In this document: positions 21,051 to 33,612 of the stretch, piece after piece
Numbering within the stretch: the first letter of the stretch is position 1
Layout: each line of letters opens with the position of its first letter
Origin: Anaeromyces robustus
Taxonomy: Eukaryota > Neocallimastigomycota > Neocallimastigomycetes > Neocallimastigales > Neocallimastigaceae
Direction of reading: 5' to 3'
Length of the DNA stretch: 64,000 bases
Assembly: GCA_002104895.1 (NCBI GenBank)
Contig: MCFG01000051.1
Location: 12,501-76,500 of the forward strand
Made by a program: the position numbers and the translations under genes
The notes under the pieces: generated by a model
Seen by the model: the letters and a program-made list of their open reading frames with translations, nothing else
The model's database searches: none
Told to the model about the DNA's origin: nothing

Positions 21051-21579
21051 CATAAATTATATGTAAATTTTTTGACATTTCATTGAGATTTAAATTATTA
21101 TTTGATTATTTCATCAATAAAGTAATTATTGTAACATAAATTGGCTATGTAAATATAAAAATCGGTATATATAACAAAAATCAATATATAAATAATATAA
21201 ATTTTTAATCAATAATAATATTATTCCACAACTTATATAACTATTTTTTAACAACAAAAAATTATACCAGGAATAGATAATTTATAATTTAAAAAAAAAA
21301 AAAAAAAAAGAATCATAAATAAAAAGTAATTAACAGTATAATAATTTATTTTTTTTTATCATTTTTATTATAATCAATACAATTATTGCAATTATTGGTT
21401 AATAATATGATATCGTATAATTAAAAATTTAACGTAAAAACTGGGCTTTTTTTTTTTTTTTCTTTACTTTTGCACTATTATCATTTTAAAATATCATAGT
21501 TTTTTTATCAGAACAAATATAGTAATCAAAATAATTTATTCAGATTTTATTTGCAATCGACTGCATTCATTTAATCAAA
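20561..21579. other. Divergent intergenic region, NRDE2 / WDR5-like
   Basis: About 1 kb between two start codons, so it should hold both promoters and 5' leaders. Only A/T runs are visible, including a T tract near 21018 and an A tract near 21291. No defined motif can be called. Confidence 0.6.
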
Positions 21580-22692
21580 ATGTCACTTGATTATCAATTG
21601 GTTTCAACAACGAAAGGACATAATAATTGTACAATTTTACATTTAAAGTTTTCTCCTGATGGAAATTTATTATTATCTGTAGCACAAGATTCTTCTATTT
21701 GTATATGGGATTGTAGACCATTAGTATATAATCAACCTATTCAACCATATTTATCATTTGTATCACAACAAGGGTTAATCACTTCAATTGCTTGGTGTTC
21801 ACTTAATTCAGAATTTATTACAGGAGGAGGAGATGGAACAATACAAGTATGGAATATTAAAGATAATAAAATTGAACAAAGTGCCATATTGAAAGGGCAT
21901 CATGATAGTATTACAAGTATAGCAGCTCGTGTTACTAATATATTAACTATATCTTCAGGTTCAAAAGATGGTGATATCAAAGTTTGGTATGCCAATGGTG
22001 AATCTAAAACTTTACCCAAAACTCATAGGGGTGCAGTTACTTCCATTGATTATTCCCCATTTTCTGCAAGAAATTTAATTATCACTGGAGGTTATGATGG
22101 TAGTATTAATTTATATGATATTGATAAAAATCAATGTCTACAATCATGGTTTGAAAATGTAGAAATGACAAGAATATACCCACCAATTAGTTGTGTGAGA
22201 TTTTCACCAAATGGTAGATTTATCCTCGTATCATCTATGGATAATGTTATTCGACTTTTTGATCTTTCTACTCATAAATGTAAACGTATCTATGTAGGAC
22301 ATAGAAATCAAGAATATACAGAAAATAGTAATATAACAGTTATGCATACAATAAATTGTGGTATTATAACAAAAGGATCAGGATCAAGAGATCATTGTTA
22401 TATTGTAAGTGGGTCACAAGATGGTAATATATGGATATGGAATTTACAAAATAAAAAACCTGTACAAGTTATACCATTTTTAAATGAAGAAGAAACTCAA
22501 ATTTTAAAAGAAACTTATCCTATAGGAAATGAAGATATTCATGCATGGTGTGTTGATTTTCATCCATTTTTAAAATATATTGTTGCTGGTAGTAATTTTG
22601 ATGGATCAATAAAATTTTGGAAATCAGAAATGCTTGTTCATGATGATTCAGATATATTATCAGATGCATTATTAGGTTTATCTGTTTCTTAA
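21580..22692 (+). CDS. WDR5: WDR5/Swd3-like WD40 repeat protein (COMPASS-type)
   Basis: Seven-bladed WD40 propeller, 370 aa, in one uninterrupted exon. WDR5/Swd3 proteins are core subunits of Set1/MLL (COMPASS) histone H3K4 methyltransferases. Blades end in recognisable units: SICIWD, TIQVWN, DIKVWY, SINLYD, VIRLFD, NIWIWN and SIKFWK. The diagnostic stretch is PPISCVRFSPNGRFILVSSM followed by DNVIRLFDLSTHKCKRIYVG and HRNQEY, which tracks human WDR5 PPVSFVKFSPNGKYI and the GHKNEKY loop. Extra residues lie between blades 1 and 2 and between the last two blades (FLNEEETQILKETYPIGNED), and an extension follows blade 7, so it is longer than human WDR5 (334 aa). It is the only clearly eukaryotic gene here without introns. 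Another WDR5-clade protein cannot be excluded. Confidence 0.75.
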   Translation: MSLDYQLVSTTKGHNNCTILHLKFSPDGNLLLSVAQDSSICIWDCRPLVYNQPIQPYLSFVSQQGLITSIAWCSLNSEFITGGGDGTIQVWNIKDNKIEQSAILKGHHDSITSIAARVTNILTISSGSKDGDIKVWYANGESKTLPKTHRGAVTSIDYSPFSARNLIITGGYDGSINLYDIDKNQCLQSWFENVEMTRIYPPISCVRFSPNGRFILVSSMDNVIRLFDLSTHKCKRIYVGHRNQEYTENSNITVMHTINCGIITKGSGSRDHCYIVSGSQDGNIWIWNLQNKKPVQVIPFLNEEETQILKETYPIGNEDIHAWCVDFHPFLKYIVAGSNFDGSIKFWKSEMLVHDDSDILSDALLGLSVS

Positions 22693-24367
22693 ACAATAAA
22701 ATATATATACAAAAAAAAAAAAAAAAAAAAAAGAAAAAGAAAAAGAAAAAGCATAAAAAAGATAAAATAAAAAGAAAAAAAAATAAAGAGAGAAAATAGA
22801 AAAAGTAATATTAAATTATATTAAATAAGATAAAAAAAAAACTGTATTAAACAAAATAAAGTTATAAATATATTTATAATAGATTATAATACTTTAATAT
22901 TATAAAATAATGATAATAATAATAGTATTTATTTTTTAAATAATTAGGAAAGCAATTATGATAACAAAGAGATAATTAATCATTCTTTTATTAAATAATT
23001 ATTTTTAAATGTAAACAATATAATTAATATCGAAAACTACTTTTTTAAATATATATATATTTATTTTATTTTATTAATTTATTTATCAATAAAATATATA
23101 TAATTATTTAAATGCATATAACTATACTAAAATATATTATATATATAACAGTATAATAAATAATAATAAAAATATTTTTTAATAAATAAATATTTTTTAA
23201 TAAATAAATATTTATGCGTTTATATATTTATTTATTTTTATTTTATTTATTTTTATTTTATTTATTTTTATTTTATTTTATTTTTTTTTTTTTTTTTAAT
23301 TTTTTTTTTTTTAAAATTTATTTATAAAATATTTAGATAAAATACATTTAATTATTTTAAAATATTTTAATTATAAAGATAAATATGTTCTTGTGAAACA
23401 ATAAAAGTATATTTTTTTTTATCCATTTTCATTTAATTTAATTTAATTTAATTAAAAATTATTATTTTTTTTTTTAATATTAATAAAGTTTAATTATTAC
23501 AAAATTAAAGAAAAATCATTTTATTTTAATAATATTTGTGGCTTATGCCATAAAAATGAAATATATAATACAATAAATACACTATGAATATATTTTTGAT
23601 AATTAATTTATTTATATATTTATTCATTATAAGAGTAACTTTAGAGAAATAAATGTATACATAATTTGTATAAACCAATCATACTGATAAAAATACCCAC
23701 AAATGTATGAATCATACTTATTTAATATAAAAAATTAAAATGGCATAATTAATATTTATTATATAAATATAAAAAAAACAAAAAATAATAAATAATGAAT
23801 ATACACTTTAAATATTATTATTTTATAAAAAAATAGGTATATTAATTTCTAATTATTTCTATTTTCTATTTAGTTTTATTTTATTTATCTATCTATATTA
23901 TATATCGAATTTTTGATATTTTTAAGATTAACAATATAATTTACTATTATAATTAAATATAAATATTAATTTAATATTTATATTTTATTGAAAGAAAAAA
24001 TAATGCTTTAGTTAGAATAAGAATCATTATTATTTTTAATTAAAAATCTTGTATATTTATAAAATAGAATAACAGTTTTTTCAGTTTTTAAATAATATTT
24101 AAAATTTATTTAATATATATAATAATATATTATATTATATTATATTATATATTATAATTATTAATATATATATATAATAATTATTTATAATACGTTATTG
24201 TAGAAATGTAAAAATAAACAATATTTCTATGATAAAAGAAAATACACACACACAAAAAAAAATAAAATAAAAAATAGAAGAAAAAAAATATAAATATAAA
24301 CATTTTAAATTTATTCAAAAATTAAAATAAAATCATTATATAAGATATAAAATATATTTATATCATA
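22693..24367. other. Intergenic region, WDR5-like to ZFPL1
   Basis: About 1.7 kb with no supported gene. It holds A/T tracts, dinucleotide AT runs, and TTTA/TTTTA-rich sequence near 23215-23300. I see no coding-like exon. Confidence 0.65.
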
Positions 24368-26384
24368 ATGGGCTTGTGTAAATGTAGAACTGTAACAAAT
24401 TTGTAAATAAGCAAATATATAATCTTTAGTATATTAATATTTCTACTATATTTTCTTTATTTTTTTTAAAAATGCAATTAAATATTAAATAATTAAATAT
24501 ATATTTTTTAATTTTTATTTATTTATAAACTTTTTTGGAAAAAGATTTTGTTTTGACCATAGAAAAAATGTTTGTGAAAAATGTATTATAACAGATCATC
24601 CACAAGTAAATACTGGAATTTATTAAAATAAATAAATAATATTCTTTATTGTATAAAATTATATTTGAATAAGTTTTTTCAATTAACACGAATTGTATTT
24701 CAAATTATTATATATAAAATAAAGTGTATTGTTAATTCATATTTACAATGGCTCCAAGATAGTGACTTTAAAGATGAATGTGCAATTTGTAAAACTTCAT
24801 TAAAAGAAGGAGAATTAATACGTTTATGCTGTCTTGGTAAATTAATAAAATGTTTTTTTTTTCTTATAAATAATAATAATAATAATAATAATAATAGTAA
24901 TATATATAAATGTGTAAAAAAATGTGTAAAATAAATAGATTTTTAACAATTCAATATATTATTTAATAATTATAAATAGATTTATTCCATCTTGAATGTA
25001 TTAATGCCAAATGTAATATGCTTCCGGAAAATACACCAATAAGTTCGTATATACATTTTTATTTATAGATTTTCATATAATTATATTGCATTTCGTAAAT
25101 TTTATTTATTATTTTTTTTTGTAACAATAAAAATAAATAAAATAGATAAATACACATGCCCAACATGCAAGGTAATATTTTAGAATATAATATAAGGAAA
25201 TAAATGTTAATAATGATAGTAAAATAAAAATATTAATATCTACATTTAATTCTTTTCTTTTTATATAATTATACATTCATCTTTTTTAATATTAATTTAA
25301 AATATCAAAAACAACAATAAAAATAATAATTGTAAATAATTATACAGAGACAAATTATACCATCAGAAAATGTAACTTCACCTTTAGCCTCAATCATTAG
25401 AGTTAAATTAGCAGATTCAAAATGGGCTATACCATTCTTACCAAAAAAACCTGTAAAATAAAAACTTCTTTAAAAAAATATAGATTTATATATTTATTTC
25501 TTTTTTAATCATAATAACATTTGTATTTATATATAATAATAATATTAATTAATTGAAAAGGCTACAACCGAAAATTCAAATAATATGCCAATTATGGATG
25601 TTAATTTATCAAATATTCAAAATGCAAATTTTACTGTAAATACATACGATGATAGAGGTTGGAGTTTTATTAAATTGTTTATTTTTTATTAAAAATAATA
25701 TTTTGATATTTAAATGAAATCATAATTAATAGAATAATAAAAAAAAAAAATCATATATTAACTACAAATAAAACAAAAAAAATTTTTAAAAATAAAATAA
25801 AGATGTACTTCCAACGCATGGACCTACAAAACCACAAATTTTCGGTATAAGGTAATAATAAATACTTCAAAATAATATTGATAAACTTTATACATATATA
25901 TTATATACTATAAATTCATATCATATAAACAAATAATTAATAATATGTATTTATTTATATATAATAAATATTAATTTGTAAATTAATTTATAAAGAGATG
26001 GAGATGAAGATAAATACGGAACAAAGAAAAATGAAAATAATTTATTAAAGGAATTTATAAGGTATGTTAAAAATACTATATAGTTTAATATTATATAGTT
26101 ATTATTATTATAATTATTTATAATTATTTATAATATATATATATAATTATATAACACTAAAAAAACATAATTATTATTTTATTATTACAATTATTTAATA
26201 TATATTTATATATATTTATATTATAATTCTTGGTTTTCAAAGTTCACTAAATGTTCATCAAAGATTCTATAAAAAGAAAATATTATATGGAGTAATAGCC
26301 TTTATTATTATTTTTTCAATTTTATCAATAATTTCAAGCTTCATACCAAGTAACGCTGAAAAGGATATCAATGATAAAATATAA
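24368..26384 (+). CDS. ZFPL1: ZFPL1-type Golgi zinc-finger membrane protein
   Basis: Tail-anchored Golgi protein; animal ZFPL1 maintains cis-Golgi structure. Ten exons, 251 aa: 24368-24402, 24545-24605, 24725-24836, 24980-25042, 25146-25171, 25348-25452, 25561-25657, 25803-25851, 25996-26061, 26243-26384. MGLCKC and VTNLFCFDHRKNVCEKC reproduce the first zinc-binding module of human ZFPL1. CIVNSYLQWLQDSD matches the linker. A RING-like second module follows (CAICK, CCLDLFHLECINAKC, KYTCPTCK). Near the C-terminus comes a TRDDDRT-like DGDEDKYG segment and one hydrophobic helix (GVIAFIIIFSILSIISSF, about residues 220-237) with a short tail. Introns 4 and 7 use gttcgt and gttgga donors; the first is chosen because the alternative gives a stop. 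It is shorter than human (310 aa), mainly in the middle linker. Confidence 0.93.
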
Positions 26385-26479
26385 GCATTATTTTAATTAA
26401 TATATCCAAATAAAAATTAAAATCAATAATAACCAATAATAATAATAATAATAAATAAATAAATAAATAAATAATAATA

Positions 26480-26512
<33 letters not shown>

Positions 26513-27598
26513 TAAATAATAATAATTAATGATTAATTATAATAATCAAAAAAATAAATACATACAGTTTATACTATATATTATATGCGCTGGTTAGAAA
26601 TATATCTGTATATATATATAAATAAACATTTATTATGATATTAAAATAAATAATAAATTTAATAATAAAAGCAATAATATAAATATTACCCATAATAAAA
26701 AAATTAATAAAAAATAAATAAATAAATTAAAATAAAAATAAAAATAAAAAATAATAGTTAAAAATTAAAAACAAGTAAATTATTATAATAAAAGGTGAAA
26801 ATACACATATATAATTAAAATATCTAAATAATAAACAAAAAGATAAAATACTTTTTTAAAAGAATTTTTTGTTTCCTAATATTAATAAATAATTTATTAT
26901 TTTTTATTTTTTTAATAATAATTATTAATCATTAAAACAGTAATTAATTGAAAAATAGAGCCAATTTTTTATATTTTATTTCATTTTATTATTATTATTA
27001 TTTTTATATTTTACTATTCATTTTTGTATTTGTAATTATTTCATTTATTATATATGATTTAAATGATATAAATAATAAATTATAATATTTATTTAATTAT
27101 ATTTGAATTTAAAAAAATTAATATTAATCTTATTTTTATAATAAAATGAAATTATAATCATATATTAATACCCAATAATACTAATATATATATATGTATT
27201 TAAAAAAAATTGAAATTGTATTACTCATATTAATACTTTTTTAGAAATTCATATTTTTATATATTTTGTATGGTTTTATTCAATTAATAATTTGTTATTT
27301 TATTTGACGTTTTTTTAAAATTTAAAAAATAGTAATATTTACATTTAATAATATTTTATTTTTTATTATGTAGTTTTAATATTAAAACATTACTGTGTTT
27401 TGTTCATTTTTAACAATAATAAAAAATATTTTTTTTTAATATTATATGATTATTCATATAATTCTATTAGTATATGATGAATCATTCACATGAAAAAAAG
27501 AAAAGAAGTGAAGTAAAAAAAAAAATATACATTTAGAAAAAACAATAAATAACATAAATAACATAAATAACTAATATTATTAATATATATTAATTATA
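26385..27598. other. Convergent intergenic region, ZFPL1/ATG9
   Basis: About 1.2 kb of A/T-rich sequence with AAT and TAAA runs near 26430-26530. No gene or structured element recognised. Confidence 0.65.
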
Positions 27599-28432
27599 TT
27601 ATATATTAGCTGAATTTTGTCTTTCATGATAAATCTATAGAAAAAAAATAAAAATAAGATAAAAGATTTTAATTATAAATATTATAAGAAATATCAATAA
27701 AATACATAATAATTAATATAATAAATAAAATAAAAAACTAATATATATATATTTTTTAAAAATACTTACTTGGTTAACTACAGCGTAATTTATACGACTT
27801 GAATTTATATTATTATTATAAATCATATCTTCCATGGCTGAAAATATAAGTGAAGAAGAATACATTGTAGAATTAATATTTAAATTTGTAGTAGAATCTT
27901 CCGGCTAAATAATATATTATAAAGAAAAACAAATATACATACATATATTTTAATAATAAATAAAAATAATAATGAAAAAAAAAAAAAAAAAATTAAATTA
28001 ATATATATTTTAATAATAATATATTTATAATTTCTCTTTTTCTCTCTCTCTTTTTTTTTTATTCATACTTCTTTTCCTTTTGTTGACATTGGATGATATA
28101 TCATTTGAGATGATAACATTGGGTATCTTCTCATTTTTGAATTATTAATATAATTTGAATATTCTAAACCACCAGTTTCCTTTTTAGGAATCCATGAATC
28201 GTAATGAGCTCTGAAATCAAGGAAAGATAATTCCATTTTACCTTCATTTGAATATTTATTATCTCCTTTTTTTTCATTTTCATTATAATTATCATTACCA
28301 TTATCGTTATTATTATCATTATTATTATCATTATTATTATCTTCATTATTTTTATCTTTATCAATTTCATCATCATTTTCATTTTTTTGTTTAATTGCTT
28401 TTTCTTCTTTATCATCTTCTTTAATATAGCCA

Positions 28433-28466
<34 letters not shown>

Positions 28467-31400
28467 AAAATAAAAATTACATGTATTAATATATTAATAT
28501 AAATACTAATATATAAATATATATATTTACTTCTGGATTTCCATGGGTTCTAAAATCAAAAATAGCAAAAGAACAAACATATCCTACAGAAGAAAGATTA
28601 ACGGTAAATTCTTCAAAAAAATTAACAATTTTATGTGTAAAACTGAGTTAAGGAAATAAAAAAATTAAAATATATATTTTATATACTATATATTATTATA
28701 ATTTATACTAAAATAATAATTAATTATTATAAATATTTAAAAAGGATATAGCTACAACTAGGTAATGTTATCATTAAAATAAATGGAGTTAAAATTAATC
28801 CATAAATATCTCTTAAAATTAAAAATATTTTTTTATCGAAATAACTTTCAAATTCACTTTTAACCTATAATAATATAATATTTATAAAAAAAAAATGAAA
28901 TGAAATGAAAAAAAAAAAGTTGTATTAATAAAATAATATTATAAATAAATTAACAAATTAAAAATAATTATATTCATATATACATCATCAGAATAAGCTT
29001 CCTCTCTCCATCTTTTTGGATAATAATGAGTTTCTTGAGCAATATTTTCCATAAGCATTTGAGGATCATATTCTTTATAATTTTCTTCATTAATTTGTCC
29101 TTTTGTAAAAGCTAAAATAGAAGTAAAAATACCAATATAAAATAATACTGAACAACCACTAGTAATTTCAAAACTATTAAAGAATTCTTGATCAATTAAA
29201 GTTAATATGGTTAAAACTGTAATGATAGAACCAGATATAAATACAATAAGTCTGTTAAATAAAAGAATTAGAAAACATAAAAAAAAATAATAATAATAAT
29301 TATTGATTTTGAATTTTTTTATTATTTTTCTATTTTAATTATATATAGTTGTATATATATGAATATTCATATTACTTTGAAATAATTGAAAATCTTGAAT
29401 TTGGAAATTGGTTTAAATAAGTCATAGAACTTTCATAACTTCTATTTAATCTTTTTTCAAAATCATGAGGAAGTTCATTAAATTGTCTAAATTTCCATCT
29501 TGCAAGTAAACTATAAGTTCTTTTCATAATAGATCCTGGTTGATGATAAATTTCCTTTTGTAAAAAAATAAAAATATTTATTTCATTGTTAAAAATAGAA
29601 GATATTATTATTAAAAATAATGTAAATAAATATATATATATACTTACTTCTGAATATCTAAAAAAGGAATAAGCAATTGTAAATACTAATAAAAATGGTA
29701 ATAAAATTAAGTTTATAATACCCATTAATTGAAATCTCTGAGAAAGACTTTAAATAATGAATATATTAAAATAAATAATAATGTAATTATAGAATTAATA
29801 TAATAAAATAAAAGAATAATATCATATTTACTATTATAAATTATACTTTTACCTTTTACTTAAATTTAATCTATATTAGTATTTTTATATTTTTATATTT
29901 TTATATAAAAATATAAAAATTAATATTTTAATATGTATATATATATATTATATAAAATATTATAATTGATAAAAATTACATATATAATATGATGAATCTT
30001 ATTTACTTTTTATCTCTATCCAAAAAGAATTCCTTAACATGACCATCTTTATCGTAAACAAAATTATTAATACACCATTGAACATTCCATTCTAAAACAT
30101 TAGTTAATAATTGTTTACTTTCAAAAAAAGGTATAGAAAATTTTATACAATCTTTATTAATTAAAGCAATAAAAAAGTTTTCTTTTCTCATAATAATATT
30201 AATAATTTTATGAGCATCTAATTCATCAACATCTGATTGATCTTCTAATTCTGCTTTTTCTTCATTATATAAATTTATAATTTTTTTTATAATTGTATTC
30301 CATGATATAGATTGGATATCTCTCTATATATAATTATTATATAAAATAATTAATAATGATAATAAAAAAATTATTAAAATATTCATTAAATAATAAAGTA
30401 ATATTAAATATATATATATATATATATATGAATATATTAAATAATAAAGAAAAAATTTTTAACATACATCAGGTATTTTTAATTTGCAGTTATAAAAGTA
30501 ATGTATTTTTCTTAATCTTAAAAATTCAGAAAAATAATTTATAAATAAATATAACCATAATATTATAAATCCAGATAAAAAGAATTTAAGTTTCCAACTC
30601 AATCTTCATTATATAATTAAAAAAGAAAGGATGATAAAAAAAAAGTTTCATAATTATTATTGATGTTTAAATTAGAATAATGTCATGATTTAATATGAGA
30701 AAATGATATTTTTAATATTTGTATGATACACATATTAATCAATAATATATAAATATAATTGAGAAAATATTAATATTAATAAATAATATATATTAAAATA
30801 ATAAATATAATTATATATGTTAACAAAAGTTCTATAAAATCCACAATATATATATATATTATAATAATTCATATATTATATTACTTGTAAACACATTGGT
30901 CGATAATAACTTCAGAAAGAAGTGAATTTTCTTCACTTATTAATGAATAATCAACACATCCAAATAAAAATACTGAGAAACAAAGGACAAATGCTATTGT
31001 TCTATTGTGTTATATGTTTTCGAATAATATTGAATATTGAAAAAAAAAAAATTAAAAATATTGTCATGATATGGAATAATTATTTAATAGAAAGTTTATA
31101 AATTATTAATTAAAATATAATTATTTATATATTAAAAAATTTTTTTAATATAATGAATATTTTATTTTAATAGGTAAAAATTATTATTATTATTATTACT
31201 ATTAATATTATTATTAATATTGTAATTTCAATATTATAATATTAAATATGTATAATATAATTTTTTTTTTTTTTTTTGCTTTACATTAAATGGCATACTC
31301 TTTCCAATATTATACAAACAAAACCTTTTCTATTATAATAATCATATATCTATTCAAACCATTATTAAAATTCCATTCGTAAATAGAAAAAGAAAAAAAA

Positions 31401-31841
31401 GAATGTAAGAAACGTGAAAAATTGAATTTAGAAATGAAATATATTTCATTTTTAAATTAATTTAATTTTTTTATCCATTTCATTTATGTTTTATATGAAA
31501 TATAAATAAAGTATAAAGTATTTTTTGTTAAAAATATATTTGATAATAATATAATTTCTATTTAATATATTTATAATATAATATATTTCATATATATATA
31601 TATGAAAATATAATAGAATAATTACTTCTTGATAAAATTCGTCTGGTTTATCTTTTAATAAGTCTTTTCCTTTTGGTTTTGGTAATAAAAAAGCATTTAT
31701 TTTATTTTTATAATTTTTTATTATTTTCCCTATACGGTTAATAAAATTATCTCTATTTGTTGTTACTCCTTCATCATTATTATATAGAAGAGTAGTAGGG
31801 TCTGGTTCTTGTATTAAAAGTTGATATTCTTCTTGTGACAT
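27599..31841 (-). CDS. ATG9: Autophagy lipid scramblase Atg9
   Basis: Multispanning scramblase of autophagosome-forming vesicles. Thirteen exons, about 717 aa: 31626-31841, 31285-31349, 30885-31001, 30468-30603, 30007-30323, 29648-29747, 29376-29554, 28984-29251, 28759-28864, 28531-28642, 28069-28434, 27770-27904, 27599-27634. Family marks in order: DEFYQEIYDYYNRKGFVCII, FGCVDYS, NIIMRKENFFIALINKD, a TNVLEWNVQWCI region, MGIINLILLPFLLVF, YHQPGSIMKRTYSLLARWKF, RQFNELPHDFEKRLNRSY, MENIAQETHYYPKRW, HKIVNFFEEF and MELSFLDFRAHYDSW. About six hydrophobic segments are seen, as expected for the PF04109 core. An Asn/Asp-rich insert sits near residues 560-600, and the tail is shorter than in yeast. The junction 28759/28642 does not keep frame with canonical GT-AG sites: one more base (G) is needed, as if the intron were GT-CA or TT-AG or one base were wrong. 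Confidence 0.93.
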
Positions 31842-33612
31842 TTATAAAATTGATATTTAATAATATATGTATTGGACAACTATAAATAATAAAAAAAAAT
31901 ATTAATCCGATAATAAAATAAAATAATAGTTTTATTTTTGTATTTCTATTAGTTTATACAGAATTCCAAATTTCAAAAAATTTAATTCCAAATCTTTTAA
32001 AAATATCTATTGAATATATTATTTTTTTATTATTATTATATTTTTTATTTTTAATATTTTCCTGTATTCCTTTTTTAGTAAATAATTTATTTTAAATTTT
32101 TAAATTTTTAAATGTCTAACGTCCTCTTCCCATTTATTATATTTTATCTTTATATTTTTATTATATTGTATCTGTTGATATAAATATTATTTTATAATTG
32201 TTTTTGTTTTAAGAAAAATGTTGAATATTTTGTTTTCTTTTTGTTAATATATTTATTTTTCTTATTTTTCTTTTAAACTTTTTCTTTAAATAAGTTTTTT
32301 TATAATAATAGTAAAAAATAATTTTTTTTTAATTATACACAAAAAAATTAAGTTGTATGATACACACGTGTATCTTTTTATTAATTATTGTTTTATGATA
32401 ATTAATTAAAAAAATATTTCTATATTAATTAATTTTAATTAAAAAAAAAAACCACAAAAAGAATAAAAAAATAAAAAATAAAAAATTACTATTATAATAT
32501 CTATTAATAAATAGTAATATCAAAAACAAAGAAAAAAAAAAATTAAAAAAAATAATTTAACAAATAATAGTTAATAATTATAACAAATAATAGGTAATAA
32601 TAATAATATAAATAAAATATTATTTAACAAATAACATGTAATAAAATATAATTAATTATTTTAATAAAAATAAAGTTACAGTATCATTTCAAAAAAGTGA
32701 TATGTATGAATAGATGAATAAATAAAGAATACAATATTTTTTTTATAATGAAATATACTTAACAAAACTTTTAACATTTTATAGAAAGAAAGTAGTACAT
32801 AGTACATACGTAATATAACTTGTATGTAAATACATATATTAAAAATAATAAATATTTAATTTATTTTTTTTTTAATTATCGGCTCTTTTGACATATAAAA
32901 TTTTATTATAAATTAAAATTTTAAAAAAGATAACCAATAATCATCATTTTATAATAAAAAATCTCTTTGATTTCTTATTTTATTTTATTTTATTTTGTTT
33001 TATCACTTTATTTTTTTGTAACTTTTACTTTTTTTTTATTATTATCATTATTATTATTATTATTATCGATTATAAAATTTGTCTTTATATTAAATTTTAA
33101 ATACTGTTATAAAGGTATGTTATTTTATATATAATTTTATTAATTATCATATATTTTTATTAAATTTAACATTTATTTTTTTCATACTATTTATGAAAAA
33201 ATAAAGAATTAAAAAATAATATAAAAAAAGTAATTGCAATTTACATATTTAACATTCTTTTTTTTTTTTTTTTAGTTCATTCTTATTAAAAAAAATCACT
33301 TGATGATAATATAATTTATATATATAGATGTATGTTAAAAGGAAATAAAATTAAATGATAATATATTAAAAATATCAAAAATATAAAAAAATAAAAAATT
33401 TCGATAATAGATAAATAATAATAATAAAAAGAACATATACATAGAAATGGTGAAGAAATAAAAAAAAGAAAAAGAAAAAAAAATAAAAGTAAAAAAAAAA
33501 AAAGAACAATAATAATAAAAAGAATATATACATAGAAGTGGAGAATAAATAAGAATAATTAAGAAATTAAGAAATAAAGAAAAAATAAAGTAAAATAAAA
33601 AAAACAATAATA
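31842..33612. other. Divergent intergenic region, ATG9 / methyltransferase
   Basis: About 1.8 kb between two start codons. A/T tracts only, with purine-rich sequence (AAAGAAAAAG type) in the 200 bases before the methyltransferase. No coding segment or confident regulatory motif. Confidence 0.6.

Noticed and set aside
28164-28433. Lys/Ile/Met-rich minus-strand ORF
   Set aside because: Alternative frame of ATG9 exon 11, whose correct frame contains the family motif MELSFLDFRAHYDSW.
31350-31378. A minus-strand segment reading WNFNNGLN just upstream of ATG9 exon 2 resembles the Trp-Asn-Asn motif of Atg9 cores
   Set aside because: It has no AG acceptor and is out of frame with exon 2. Canonical splicing of exon 1 to 31349 gives DEFYQEIYDYYNRKGF, which aligns to the family without it.
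32365-32370. CACGTG E-box in the ATG9/methyltransferase divergent region
   Set aside because: A single hexamer; about one is expected by chance in this much AT-rich DNA, and no second copy supports a regulatory role.
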